Assembly (NCBI GenBank): GCA_022559985.1 | Contig: JAFJTR010000003.1 | Coordinates: forward strand, 1 to 64,000 | Direction of reading: 5' to 3' | Length of the DNA: 64,000 nucleotides | Source of the DNA: Parastagonospora avenae f. sp. tritici 18332-5 | Taxonomy: Eukaryota; Ascomycota; Dothideomycetes; Pleosporales; Phaeosphaeriaceae | Part shown: in pieces, positions 44,387 to 56,155 of the stretch | How positions within the stretch are numbered: position 1 is the first letter of the stretch | Layout of the letters: every line of letters begins with the position of its first letter | The notes under the pieces: model-generated | Seen by the model: only the letters and a program-made list of their open reading frames with translations | Databases searched by the model: none | Told to the model about the DNA's origin: nothing | Translations under genes and position numbers: made by a program

Positions 44387-45206
44387 TGCAATGGCTTTGA
44401 GGTGCAGTAGGTATGTACGTAAAGAATGCTTTACGTGTTTTGTGTGCGCCGCTGAAAATATGTCTAATTGTTGCGCTATCGGAAAGATAATGTGAGGGAT
44501 TGAGAGAGTGAGATTGGGACCGCAAGAAATATGCTGATATATCAATCAACGAGTGAACTCACTACTTATATACATGAAAGATACCTGGTACTGTCTATAC
44601 TTCTTGCAATCGTGTGAAAGGGATGTGAAAGGGACGTACTTTCGCACTCGGTCATACCAAGCAGAATGAATGCTTCTCCATCATTTGGAGTCGGCAAATT
44701 CGTCACCTACCGGGGCATGATCCTTAGAGGCAGATGCATATGGTAGATTCACAGTGTGCTGATTGGGTCGCATTTCGATGTTCCGCCATGCCGTACAAGC
44801 CAAAGCTACAGGTTACATCTCGTTCCCGCTATCCGTTCGATCCGCAGGAAAGTAGGACCGATGGGACACCTCGCGTACTTTCAACCAAAGCAGCAGCACA
44901 ACGCAACGGTAGAGTAATTCTAGACAGTTTTAGTATGCTCAAAACACTTCTGTTCCATTTGTATTGATTTTAAGACCAATATCCTTGCTTTAACGATTGC
45001 TAATGTCGTTCAAAGGCGCTAAATGCAAAGCCCTATCCGTCCCAACGGAGGTGATTTTGTGCGGTAGCTAAACTCATTGCAGGGTAACGTACTGTATGCC
45101 AGGTTTCAGAAATTGCCTTGCCTGATTATCGCTCACTATTATTCGGCTATTCGGCATCCGCACTCCCGCCGCCCAGTCAAGTTCCGGGGCATGAGACCCC
45201 GGCGGC

Positions 45207-45246
45207 CGTATACCGTGTACCGTATAACGTATACCGTATACCGTAC
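45207..45246. repeat. Short tandem repeat of TATACCG-type units
   Basis: CCGTATACCGTGTACCGTATAACG and onward: four to five imperfect copies of a 9-11-bp unit built on ACCGTATA. It directly follows a CCGGGG...CCCCGG hairpin at 45184-45202. Confidence 0.75.
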
Positions 45247-45972
45247 AAGCTTACTTGGACGCCCGGTGGAGCATTACAAGAGAGTTGTACACGTCGTAGT
45301 GTTTTGTTGAGGGCGGGGAGGGTTGGAGTTGTCAAAGTAAGCTTACACGGTATTCAACGTACCCTATTATTCCTCTTTGAAAGCAAGATAAGCCGCCACG
45401 GCCAACTCTCGATTCTTCTTTTATGAAGAGTGTCTTGCATGCAACAAGGCCATGCAAATCGCCCTAGAGATTTTTTTCCTCCTGAGCTGCCGTATTGCCC
45501 GCGCTCACAGGGTTGATGTCAATGTATCTGGCACTCTACCATCCACTGGAGATATAGTGCTTGCACATGACCAAGTTTTCCACATACGACCATAGCACGT
45601 TGAGTAGCAAGGCTTCCCGTCCGCTCAGCCATATTTAAGCAACGTAGCGGAGGATTAGTAGTTAAGTGGGTGACCATTAGCGAATCCCCTCTGTTGTATG
45701 TTTTTGCAGTTTTTTTTTGGAGGGAGTCTAGAGCGGTGGGCCGGAGGGTCGGAGGGTCTGAGGGTTGGTGGAGAATATGCTCAACAGTTTACACGACGTC
45801 CGTGACTTGGTTTGGCATGCTGACTGCTCGGGGTAGTCAGTACTGAGTACATCCTGACATACATCTCCTGCATTGTACTTTTGGCTGCCTCGAAGAATTC
45901 AGCCAGTAGCCTGGAATCGATGCCAGGCCTTTGCTCCGATGTGATCTCCAGCCACAGGAATTCAAGGGCAGT

Positions 45973-46145
45973 TCAAGATCGTGAAGGAAAGTGATGGGTT
46001 CCCTGTAGCTCGAAAGAGTACTTCAGCTTCGTGTCGCTGAAGTTATCCCGGGTAAGAATCGTTTCACCGTTATTCGATGGCATCCACAGCATGATCGGCG
46101 ACGTCTCTGAGGCACTGATATATTCGAACTTGAATATTTGTAGAG
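45973..46145 (-). pseudogene. Coding-like relic, about 57 codons
   Basis: Minus-strand frame containing SPIMLWMPSNNGETILTRDN and then FSDTKLKYSFELQG before a TGA at 45973. The composition is coding-like, but there is no start or matching exon. Not recognised. Probably a leftover of a gene. Confidence 0.35.
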
Positions 46146-46150
46146 CGGCT

Positions 46151-46178
46151 GCACTTACATTACATGTCTTGTAAGTGC
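46151..46178. repeat. Perfect 9-bp inverted repeat
   Basis: GCACTTACA at 46151-46159 and TGTAAGTGC at 46170-46178, loop of 10 nt. It lies about 370 bp upstream of the SDR gene; could be an operator-like site or chance. Confidence 0.7.
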
Positions 46179-46543
46179 AAGAGTGTGTGAGTTAAAGAAG
46201 CAGGTGATGTGGTCCTGAAGCAACTTTGGTGGCTCGAGCGTACCGAGGCTCATATGCGACGTACCATGCTACAACTTCAGAGACTTATAGCATGCTATCC
46301 CATACTCCTACGAAGGCCCTTTCGCTACTATCTCAGCGCATTTGGAATGTGGTCGGACTTAGTGCACTCGGATGACACTCCGACGTCCCTGCATCCACAG
46401 CATGCCGTCGATGATGCAATGTTGATCATCTCGCGTCACTAACAGCACGAACGTCACTTATAACCGCAGTGAACATGCTCAATCTAACTGCAGTATATAC
46501 CACTCTACCAACCCAGTGAATACTTCTAGCAACTCTAGCAATA

Positions 46544-47414
46544 ATGGCACCATCCGGTCTCGCAATCCTCATCGGCGCTGGCCCCAATACAGTACGTACA
46601 TACCTGTCTATCGACTGCCTCACCATCAACTCACACATACATTCAGGGCTCAGGCATTGCACGCATCCTCTCCTCCCCCTCGCACGGCAATCTCGCCGTC
46701 GCCCTCCTCGCCCGGCGCCCCGACTCCATCGCCTCCTCCATCTCCAAAATCCGCCAATCCAACCCGTCCGCTGTGCTCGAAGCCTTCCCGTCCGACACCT
46801 CCAAAGGCAGTCTCGAAAAGGCTTTTGCAGACATAAAAGCGCACAAAAGCTTCGAGGGCTTGAAACTCAACATGGCGATTTACAGCATCAAGCATAGCAG
46901 CAAGAAGCCGTTTTTGGAGGAGTCGCGAGAGGAGTTTGAGGACAGCTTGGAGACGTATGTCGGGGGTGCATTTACGTTTGCGCAGGAGAGTTTGAAGAGG
47001 ATGTTTGTGGATCATGGGGAGGGTGGGTTGGAGGAGGGTGGGGGGAAGAAGGGCGTATGTCACGCTTCCTCGTTGGAACGGCGACTGCTTACTGATACGA
47101 TTGTTTAGACTATCATATTCACAGGCACCCTCGGTGCTCTGCGCTGTAGTGCGCAGTTCGCTGCGTACGGCGCTGGCCGCGCATCGGTCCGCCAACTCGC
47201 GCAGACTTTGGCGAGGGAGATGAGCGAGAAGGGCGTGCATGTTGTGCATACGATTGCGAATGGTAGCATTGCTGATGAAGACGGTGAGGCGCAGAAGACG
47301 GGGAAGAAGATGAGTGCGGATGCGGTTGGCGAGACGTATTTGTGGCTGCATAATCAGAAGCCGTGTTTGTGGACGCATGAACTGGACATGAGGCCTGCAT
47401 GCGAGAAGTTCTAG
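46544..47414 (+). CDS. Short-chain dehydrogenase/reductase (SDR)-like protein
   Basis: Rossmann-fold oxidoreductase-like protein. Three exons: 46544-46591, 46647-47054, 47109-47414 (introns 55 and 54 bp), 253 residues. The nucleotide-binding loop is GAGPNTGSGIAR near residue 11, written across the first splice. The usual Tyr-x-x-x-Lys pair appears as YGAGR (Arg for Lys), preceded by IIFTGTLGALR in place of the Ser-bearing strand. So the fold is intact but the classical catalytic triad is altered. All three exons keep frame and the gene is intact, despite the decayed surroundings. Substrate unknown; it may be a binding protein rather than an active enzyme. Confidence 0.75.
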
Positions 47415-47696
47415 GTATAGCAGCGCGAACAAACATCGAACGTAGAGTCATTGAGATACAATGTCTGAAGAGGCTTGCGTTATTAAGGAGGCACTAGCCG
47501 ATGCAACACCAAATGCGACTCAGGTCGTAGTGTAAAAGCCTGGCGCTGTACCACACTAGGCCACCAATGTAGGAGTAAGCTGGTGAATACACAATCTATA
47601 AAACAATGATAGACACGAGGAAGGATCACACTCGCATCAAACGCGCCAAGAGGAAGCCACACCGCGCAAAAGGAGCTCTATTTCGAGCAGTACCAG

Positions 47697-49485
47697 TGTG
47701 GAATGCAAGATTCTCAGCCTGCCGTTGGTGATTGTCCAGGACATTCTCACGCAAGTAGTGCGCTCATACACCATCGATCACGACTTGCCACTCTTCCGGC
47801 TGCTGCAATTCGAGGTGTGAGCAGTAAGTCAAGCTCCTCTACCCCTTTTCGATAATTTTATTTACATCTGCACAGAATTCTTCCACAAGGAAATCATCAA
47901 GCTGATAGGCCACAAGCTCGACTTGGGCAAGAAGAATGAGCGCGCCAAATGCACGCATAAAGCTACGGCAGACTTTCTCAAGCGGCTACCGCAGTACCAT
48001 ATACGTTGCGGACAAAGCGTGTTCGCAAAACAAATGCAGTCGACAGTCTAAGTCTTGATGGACGGGTTTGCGATTGTCGGCACACCCAAAGAGCGTCATG
48101 AGGTATGCGGACTGGTCTGCGATGCGCTGGCAGAAACGCAGGGCCCCGGACACTCGTCTTTCTACAAGAGGCCGGAATATTTGAACCCGGTGCCGACTGC
48201 ATTCGCTATTGCTCTGAGGGAGAACGTTACCGATCTGATCAACCATATGTTGAAGACGTTTCCCATGGTGTCGTGTGGTCGAAAAAAGAGGGCAAAGATT
48301 GCGAGGACGTGTCCGCTAGCAGCTGCAGAAGCGTTCGACATATCTTCCAAGCTGCCGCTCGAGAGAACCATGATGCATGGACGAACAGAGCAGGCCAAAA
48401 TGTTGCTGAGCCACGGCGCGAGGATCGAGAAAGACCCAGAGGCATCGCCATTCTTTGCTTGTCGAACAGCAGCGAAACTTGACTACGAAGATGTGGTCGA
48501 GTTGTATTTGGAGCTATTGCCATGGGACTATAATAATGTCACGCTCCATAGTATAGGAAGTCTTGTGACGACGGCCGCCATCGCGCATCACTGGGACATG
48601 CTATTTCGTATGTTGAGGCGATGCATGTTGAGATTACGATACATGCCGTACGTTCTCCACTGGAGCCGTTTTCTAAGCGAAGCAGCTACGGATGGCCAGG
48701 ACACACTTATTTGCTACATCCTCGATGCGCTCCGGCCGTCATTCGACATAACACACCCTTTGTCTGGCGCAGCTCACGGGGGCCGATTGGGTACTTGCCG
48801 GCTCTTACTTGAGAAAGGGAGTATTGAATAACATCTGCTATCTCGGAATGGATGGAGCATGGAGTCAGGCGGTTGTCACAGGTGGTAGCATCGAAGTCTA
48901 CCAGCTGCTAGAGGAGCAAAATCTGTGGCAATCGGAGCCAAAATGCCATTTCTTGCCAGTTGCCGCAGAGCTTGGCCGTTTGGACTTTGCAAAGCTTGCT
49001 GTCAGAAACGGGTGGGACGCGTATCCTGCTTCCAAGGAGCAGCCGTCTGACCTGACATGCAGCGACAGGACAGTCCCGTACAGGGATGACGTTCGCTACA
49101 TTGCTCTGCTTTGCGCCATTGTTTCGGGACACAAAAATATATCGTACGCTGGTTGATACAAGATGTCGGTGTCAAGGTCAATGATCATTTTGAAATTGCA
49201 AATCCCGAGCTCCGCCCTGTAGAGCTCGCCTTCTTTGCCGACGACAGCGAGATGGTGGAACTGCTCTTGAGCTTGGGGACGAAAGCAAGACAAGGCGTGC
49301 TGGTGGAGCAGTGCGCACGATGCCAGAAAAAGACCGAAGACGCGTTAATCAGGTACCAGCACACTCTTCATCTTGGGATTCATGGGTACAAACAACGTTG
49401 GTATCGTATGAGCAGGAGCTGGAGAGGAGTCTGTTCAGAACTTCAGGTCCGTGAGGCTTGTGGCCTCTTTTGCGGGCCCTTTTGA
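47697..49485 (+). pseudogene. Broken ankyrin-type gene (F-box-like start)
   Basis: The left end reads ILSLPLVIVQDILTQVVRS, the start style of fungal ankyrin proteins that begin with an F-box-like helix. A long frame at 48055-48831 has ankyrin-like pieces (TEQAKMLLSHGARI; GGRLGTCRLLLEKG). It stops at 48831, but similar sequence continues in another frame from 48809 (GSIEVYQLLEEQN; ELGRLDFAKLAVRNG) and again from about 49111 in a third (YIVRWLIQDVGVKV; DSEMVELLLSLGTKA). Stops also occur before 48055. At least two frameshifts, unless unusual introns exist. Ankyrin proteins bind partners; this copy is very likely dead. Confidence 0.6.
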
Positions 49486-50045
49486 AACGGCTTTCGAGGC
49501 GAAGTTTGAATAGGCCTTCTGCAAGACGTTGTGCGATTGCTTGTGGGCATGGAGGCCGCCAGAATGATATCGATTGTCCTTCCAACCTCAGCCTTGACTT
49601 CGGTGAACTTGGCGGGGATGAGTGGTGGTTGCGCATGCAGCCTCAGACTTCCTTGGATAACCGGGGTACTGGGAAATGGGCTCCTCAACGCGGTGTTGCC
49701 GCTGTTGAAAAGTTTAGAGATTATGGCTTTACCATTTTCATCGAACCCTCGCGCTCGTAGTTCCTCGACAATCGCATTTCGTAGACGCCGCCGGGACCAT
49801 GATCGCACGCAGCTTGATTTACTCAGATCCGCAGCAGTAGTCACGTGCCACCAGAGGCCTTCCCTGGGCCGCTCTTTGAATCTTCTCTTTTGCGTTTCGT
49901 GAACTGGGTGCCATGGATCGGCCAGGATATGGTTCGTGATAAAAGTTTTGTACTCGGTCGAATAGCTGACTCTGAAGAATTTCGGCTGCTGCTTTGCGAG
50001 CTGCCCAATTGTCTTGTTCATAGCGTGCCCTACGCACGGGTGCAT
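49443..50045 (-). CDS. Hypothetical protein
   Basis: One exon of 200 residues from ATG 50045 (MHPCVGHAMNKTIGQ). Basic, with LWWHVTTAADLSKSSCVRSW and RLRNAIVEELRARGFDENG in the middle and a low-complexity basic tail (SPRKPFQKGPQKRP). No known domain recognised. The middle part looks genuinely coding. It is divergent from eIF1A with 248 bp between starts, and its 3' end touches the broken ankyrin gene. A second ATG nine codons in (MNKTIGQLAK) could be the start. Confidence 0.5.
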   Translation of the reverse strand: MHPCVGHAMNKTIGQLAKQQPKFFRVSYSTEYKTFITNHILADPWHPVHETQKRRFKERPREGLWWHVTTAADLSKSSCVRSWSRRRLRNAIVEELRARGFDENGKAIISKLFNSGNTALRSPFPSTPVIQGSLRLHAQPPLIPAKFTEVKAEVGRTIDIILAASMPTSNRTTSCRRPIQTSPRKPFQKGPQKRPQASRT

Positions 50046-50293
50046 CGAGTTAAGTGTGAACGGAAAGTCGCATGGACCGTGGTTGTGAGTTCGGATGAGT
50101 CAAACGCGCTAGGCCGGAATAAGCGAGGCAACCGCCCAACGTCAAAGGCCAACCCACAGAGCCAGGGAAACCAGAAACGAAGGCCGCCACTACATAAACT
50201 CCGCGCCCAGCGCACTCCCTCTCACCTACGAACACCCACCACCCACCAACCCCACCCAGAAGTAGCCTCTGACAACCACAACTACTCGACAAT

Positions 50294-51020
50294 ATGCCTA
50301 AGAACAAGGGAAAAGTGCGTACATTCTGTAAGAGGCGAGGAGGGGCTGCCCCGCCATGTCTCTTGACGCGATGGCGCTCTACACCGCAACGTGCAGTCGC
50401 AGTCGCATAGGCACGGCGCAGGCCTCTTTTCTCTCTCACCGCCCGCTTAAAACAAAACTCATTACTAACAATCCCCCAGGGTGGCAAGAATCGACGCAGG
50501 GGTAAGAACGAGAACGACAACGAGAAGCGCGAACTCGTCTTCAAAGAGGAGGGCCAAGAATACGCCCAAGTCGTCAAGATGCTTGGAAACGGCCGTCTGG
50601 AAGCCCAGTGCTTCGACGGCGCCCGTCGTCTCGCCCATATCCGCGGCAAGCTCAGGAAGAAGGTCTGGATCAACCAGGGTGACATCATCCTGCTGTCGCT
50701 GCGAGACTACCAGGACGAGAAGGGCGATGTTATCATGAAGTACTCTGGTATGTCTGACCCATTTTAATTTGCGACTAAGGAGGATTGTGTGTGCGGCATT
50801 TGTAGGGACATGGTACGCTAACGCTCGCACAGCCGACGAAGCTCGTTCATTAAAAGCCTACGGCGAACTCCCCGAGAACGCAAAGATCAACGAGACCGAC
50901 ACATACGGCGACCAGGGCGACGAGGGCATTGGCTTCGAGTTCGACGAGGACCGCGACGACAGCGACTCGGACGAGGCCGACGGCACCGGCAAGAAGGACA
51001 TTGATATCGACGATATCTAG
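50294..51020 (+). CDS. tif11: Translation initiation factor eIF1A
   Basis: eIF1A binds the 40S A site and promotes scanning and start-codon selection. Three exons: 50294-50314, 50480-50747, 50833-51020, 158 residues. Exon 1 holds only MPKNKGK; the 165-bp first intron is long for this window, which is common in translation genes. Then GGKNRRRGKNENDNEKREL (basic N-terminal tail), the OB fold (about 25-95: YAQVVKMLGNGRLEAQCFDG, RKKVWINQGDIILLSLRDYQ) and an acidic tail ending DIDIDDI. Splices join GK+GGKNRR and MKYS+ADEARSLK. Convergent with the XPF gene, 264 bp apart. Confidence 0.97.
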
Positions 51021-51283
51021 AAAACTGGAACACGAGGACTCCGCCATGCTGTCTCGGTGCTCGTTATGGCTCGTGCTGGCTGTAAGAGGGCTGGGCGGCT
51101 CAAATGCTGCTTCTTGCGAGCGGGCGGATGAGATGAGCAGTACGGTGGTGAAGTGGCGATGGGCGATCTATGCGGACGTGATAGCGGCTTGATGGCTGCT
51201 GTGAAAAGCGTAGACGGAGGAGGAATAGACACATGCACATGCATAATTTTCTCTATTGACATGACTTCATCATCGTGTATTTT

Positions 51284-54179
51284 CTACTGCTGAAGAAACG
51301 ACGGCAACCCCTGCACTTCCTCATACACACTCCGATTAAAAAACCTCCACACCCTCCTCCCCACATCAGTCCCAATCAGCCAACAAATCTCCCGCTCACT
51401 CATATTTGCCAGCTCCTCCACACTCTCCGTCCTCAGCATGAGCGTCATGACAATACTCTCGTTCACGCCAGGTAGCGCACGCAACATATCCTGACTCGTC
51501 TGGTTGAAGCTGCGCATCTCGTCCTGGCCCTGCATATCCGGGTCCAGCCCCAACTGCACCGCGCGCAGCGGATCCGGCTCGTCCTGCTGCTTTTTCAACT
51601 CGTGGAAGATCTCGGCTGTCTGGTACGGCGAAGAACTCCAGACGATGCGCAGGCGCGGGAAAGCAAGCGTCAACATGACCAATTTGCCCTGCAGGTCTGG
51701 CGCAGCAGCAAGACCTGATGCATTGCTCGGCGCGCTGAAATCCGTAAACGGCTCGAGGGTAAACGACTTATTCTGGTCGAATTCAATGAGCAGCATCGGG
51801 TGCTTGTAGTGCTCCATCATGGACTCGACTTGGTTGAAGAGCCGGCCGTTGGCGAAGGACCCGATCAAGTCGCGGACGGATTTGCGCTCGATACAGATGT
51901 GCGGCGTGAGGACGTAGTCGCCAACCGTCAGCATGCAGGGCACGATGACCATTGCGCGACCGTGAAGTAGAGACGGTAAACTGGAGCGGAATTCTCGCAC
52001 GTCGACGACGACGCGAGGTGGTTCGGCGGATGCAGCGAGGCGGCCGCCGCCGGCGATTCGCGTGTTGATTGTGCGCAGGAAGGATTCTTCGGGCGCGAGG
52101 TTCGCGTTGGTGTTTAGGGTGAGGGCCATGTTTGCGCGCTCTTTGATCAGCCGGGTGAAGGCGTCTTTCTCGCGGCGCACGGCGGAGAGATAGCGCTGCT
52201 CTTCGACGCTGCCGCCGTAGTACATGAAGAAGACCTTGACGGTGCGGTCGGTGTGGCTGGATCGGTAGACTTCGACGCGTCGGATGAAGGCGGCGTCGGG
52301 CTCGTACATGATGATGTATCGCGGCTTGGTCTCTTCCAAGATGTGTTCGTCAAGATCGCCAGAGTACGGGTGTACTATGATGAGTGAATTGGTGTCGAAG
52401 AGCTCGTAGTAGGATTCCATGTTATCGAGGGGGTCATGACCAATCTCGCCAGGCTTCTGGGCAGCTTCCAGCTCAGTGGGTTCAAGCTCAGCCATGAGAC
52501 TCGCAATATGCGCGTCTTTGTCTCCAGCGGTACGAGCAGCCCCCGAATCCATTCGAGACGGACCAGTACCAGCGGTTCCACCACCTCGGACACGTCTCCG
52601 CTTGTTTGGGGGAGGTTTGCCGGAGGTTTGGCGCATACCGCTTTGCACTGACTTGTCGTTGCTGTTGTTTATAGCTTTCTGGTTCTCCGAGAAGAGTGCT
52701 GCGCTGACCTTGCTGAAGTCACGCTTCCATGTGAGGTAGCTTCGAAGCTTCCGGCGCATCATGAACCTCGCTGATGGTTCATCATTGCCCTCGTCATCCT
52801 CCGCACCGGCCTCAGGTATGACATACATGGTTTGCAGGTACTCTCTGAGTTGTGAGCAGGTGCCCTGGTCGCCACACATGATGAGTATAGATCCATTCGA
52901 TGTGTCCTGTGGTGTGGGGTTGAAGTATGCATCCTGCTCGATCTCCTGGAGAATTTCCGCAAGTTGTGCCCACTTCGGGAACTCTTCGAGGACAGGTTCC
53001 AGAGAATCTGGTACCAAATTTGCGCTGTTCACCAGGTCTGCATTAGATACCTTGCCAGTGTATACTCTTCGCTTTGCGGTTGTGAAAATAGTATCTGCTG
53101 CATCCAAGAACAGCCATGGTGATTGATTCTGTTTTGTGGAGCCTGGGGGCGGTTGCGACGCTGCCAATACAGTGTCGAGATACTTATTAAAGCTAATCGG
53201 GTCGTATGTGAGCAGTGCATGGAGGATAGATCGAAGCAAGGAAAGATCGCGAACGACCTGCCGTGTTTTGAACGTCGTCCGATGCCAGACCGGGTCCAGC
53301 TGTCGCCTGATGATCTGATCAAAGTTCTTGTGTAGCGCACTGTCAATGTTCCAGTCATCAACCTCGATGCCTGGGTTTGCCTTCTTGAGTTCACTGATAC
53401 TGGCTTCAACGCATTCGAGCACAGCATTTTGTATGTCTTGCATCGCATCTGTCATGGGCACTTCCAGCTCGATAACTTCTGCCTTCTTCCGGCCCTCGAG
53501 TGACTTTGCAACAGCCACATGAAATCTCGGATATAGTGCCGGCTTTTGTAGGAAGAGATTCTTCATCATGTTCGTGAGGGGTGCGAAACCTGTAGTAAAT
53601 GGCTCCGGCGTGTCCGAGAATGCCTTCAAAAAGCCTGCCTTATTCTTCTGTCTGTATATCCGCAGGATGAAAGCCTCGAGCGACGTTGCGACAACTCTCT
53701 CAGCATGCAGCACCACCATGCCCGTCACCGTCTCTGGGTTCAGCAGTCCGGAGAGAAAATCCACAATCAGAATTCTCGACGTGATACTGAATATGCCGCC
53801 CTGCGCATACATCTTCTCACGCGTTCCGACGCTCATCAAGTCGGTGTTCACCAGACTCAATCCTCTGCACTTCGGCGCGTTGCTGATAGCCGCGTGCTCG
53901 GCCAGCGCCTCGCCGATCCAGACATTCTCACGGTCTTCGGCACCCACGAGGAGGATCAAGTTATTTCCGGCGGCATCGTACGAGTGGAGGAGATTTGTAA
54001 CTATGCGCAGCAGGCCGAGGCCCCGCGCCAGGAGGACCAGTTCATCCTCCTCGCGAAGCTCATTGAAGATGTCTTGCTGGAATTCCTATGATATCATCAG
54101 TTCTGGCATTTATAACAAGTAGTTGAGTCCGTACTAGAGGCAGCGAGAGCTTCACAGGGGCTTGCGCATCGCTGGGCAT
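51284..54179 (-). CDS. rad1: XPF/Rad1-type structure-specific endonuclease
   Basis: XPF/Rad1 with ERCC1/Rad10 cuts 5' of lesions in nucleotide excision repair and acts in single-strand annealing and crosslink repair. Two exons (54135-54179, 51284-54085; 49-bp intron), 948 residues. Exon 1 gives MPSDAQAPVKLSLPL, joined to EFQQDIFNELREEDELVLLARGLG in phase 0, the normal N-terminus. Residues 1-~620 are the degenerate helicase-like part; the nuclease core follows with GDYVLTPHICIERKSVRDLI near residue 735-755 (the ERKxxxD motif), and a helix-hairpin-helix tail with LRALPGVNESIVMTL. Acidic/basic low-complexity linker with PPPNKRRRVRGGG may be a nuclear signal. Confidence 0.96.
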
Positions 54180-54557
54180 TGGGTGCAGCTGCGTGGCAGT
54201 GGTGGTGGGGCGAAGGGTTGGGTGGGACTGTTGATGCGCGTCAAGCTTTGGTTAGTTCTTGTCGCGCATCCCGAACGAATTCACGTGCACATAGCGAGCA
54301 CCTGGAGGTACTCATCGTCGGCCCAAGCACACCGCAGTACTGCTTTCACGGGAACATTATGAAGTAATGTTTGACTGCCTTTCTGAAACGTGCTGATCTG
54401 GTATTGGTATTTTGGCACAGTGCATGCAAGGAATTTTGTGTGATCAAGACCAAGTCCTCATAGTGATTCATGAAGAAAGCGTAGATTCACTTTATAGCCG
54501 CAATGTCCCTATATTTATACACAAGTAGAAGATGAATTTTCGTGCAGCAGTTCAACT
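54180..54557. other. Intergenic, 378 bp
   Basis: XPF promoter and the 3' end of cbp4. No gene seen. Confidence 0.55.
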
Positions 54558-55081
54558 TTACTGCGAGCTGGCTCTAATTTCCGCCTGTCGTCTCCTAGAC
54601 TCTGCAGCATAAGCATCACGCTCATCTCTTTTAGCCTGAGCCTCTGTCTCTGAGCGGTGCGAGTCTGCTTCCTTTTGCGCAATCCAGACTGATGCAATTA
54701 GCAGATGGACATCCGAGCCGTGACTGACGTGCGGAGTAAGTCACGAGACAACTTACTCGGCTTCTCGGACTTGGAAAGTTCTTTCAGCTGGGTTGTGAAG
54801 TTGTCAAAGTCCTGCTGGGTCTGCTCTCTCCTTGCAAGCGCCTTCTTCTGGAGTTCTGGACTGTAACGCTGTGACGTGTGAGATTATGGTCATCGTGCGA
54901 TGCTGTGGCGAGGCCCGCAAACCTTGAATATCTCTTCCTCTGTGGGTGTCACCCACATGACCAAGGCTGGTCCGCCTATGCACAGGATTGCGCCTCTGCA
55001 GGGAATCAATATCAAGAATCGATAGCGCAAGGCCAGGACAAACCCTGAGATGGCCTTGATGTATGTCCCCATGGAAGGCAT
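54558..55081 (-). CDS. cbp4: Cbp4, assembly factor for mitochondrial complex III
   Basis: Cbp4 helps newly made cytochrome b assemble into the bc1 complex at the inner membrane. Four exons: 55044-55081, 54923-54995, 54757-54868, 54558-54688, 117 residues. Order: short N-terminus, a transmembrane helix (SGGAILCIGGPALVMWV), the conserved VTPTEEEIFKRYSPELQ, then a charged helix ending RRQAEIRASSQ. Introns are 48, 54 and 68 bp. Intron 1 (54996-55043) is exactly 48 nt with no stop, so its retention would give a longer frame with a second hydrophobic stretch; I remove it because the result matches the family. Confidence 0.9.
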
Positions 55082-56155
55082 CGTGTCAATTCGGTGCTAT
55101 TATTGCACTTGGGATGACGTATGGGGTTCCGTGCGTGAACGACTGGGAATTACAATCGTGACTGGTTCTAGCTCGTGGCAGTAAAGGTTGTTGCTTGAGC
55201 ACGGTAGATACAACATCAGGTCACGAGTCCATCAAGTCACGAAGTCGATGATTGCAAGCGCGCGATATTGGGTTAGCGCCACTAGCCACGCCAGGTGGCT
55301 GTGCTGTATAAGGCCGATGGGCTGCCGTGGGGTTGCATGCGGTAACGGGCGTTCCGAGCACGATGAAGCGAGAAGATCTGCGGTAATAGCCTGCTTCATG
55401 GCATAACGGTCATTGGTGCGTGCTCTACGCGGCTCTGCGACTGTTCTTGTGTAGAAGCTGCTTGACATAAACGCATCTGTCCAGAGTTGCACAGGGATGA
55501 AACTCGACGTCACAGCACGAGCTGAAAGGACTCGGGCTGCGATTAGGCACAGTCAGGAGAGTTAATCTGCTTCTACTGGCGAATGCACCGTGCAAATGCT
55601 GGGATCATATATTCGAGGATGCCGTTTCAAGGTCTTCGATGGTAGCGAGATTCGCCGTGTCATCTCGCTGGTAATTCCCGGTAGTGGACCGCAGATGGCC
55701 GTGTCGCCCTCAAGCCGCCCCCATTTTCAAGCAAGGTACGGGCAGCTCCTGGGGGCGTCCTTCGGATTGAAACGGCTGGGCATTGCGCGCAAGGGCACCC
55801 TGACGACGTCGTTCGTCGCTGCAAACCCACTTATATGGAGCGTGAGACTACCAGAGGCGCTCAGATGCCGCGTGTGATGCGTCTTGCTGTTCTTTAATTT
55901 GTATACCCCTGCCAAGTACTGTACCAGCACTCCATGTAATCCTTCCCGCAACTCCACCCGCAGCTCAGGAACAGTCTCGACGGTCGCGGCTGCCCGTTAG
56001 AAAAGCGCTTGGACGCCCATTCAAGTGCGCAATCCTCCACGTGTGGCTGTGCCCTTGGTTATATTCAGAGTGTCTCCGGTCGCAGGCGATTCACAACTTC
56101 TTGTGCAAACACCTCGCCTAACGACGCGTCCTCAACTGGCGCAACGATCGCCGCC
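55082..56155. promoter_or_regulatory. Divergent intergenic region, 1.07 kb
   Basis: Between the starts of cbp4 (-) and the SKT5-like gene (+), so it contains both promoters. Open frames here (55590-55877, 55188-55406) have no motif. The last 200 bp before 56156 are pyrimidine-rich. Confidence 0.5.

Larger units (their letters stand above)
44387..46543. other. Accessory intergenic, 2.16 kb, with small repeats and a relic
   Basis: No intact gene. Contains a CCGGGG/CCCCGG hairpin (45184-45202), a TATACCGTA-type short tandem repeat (45207-45246), a GGAGGGTC-type run (about 45743-45770), a minus-strand gene relic (45973-46145) and a hairpin (46151-46178). The right end should hold the promoter of the SDR gene. 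Confidence 0.55.
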
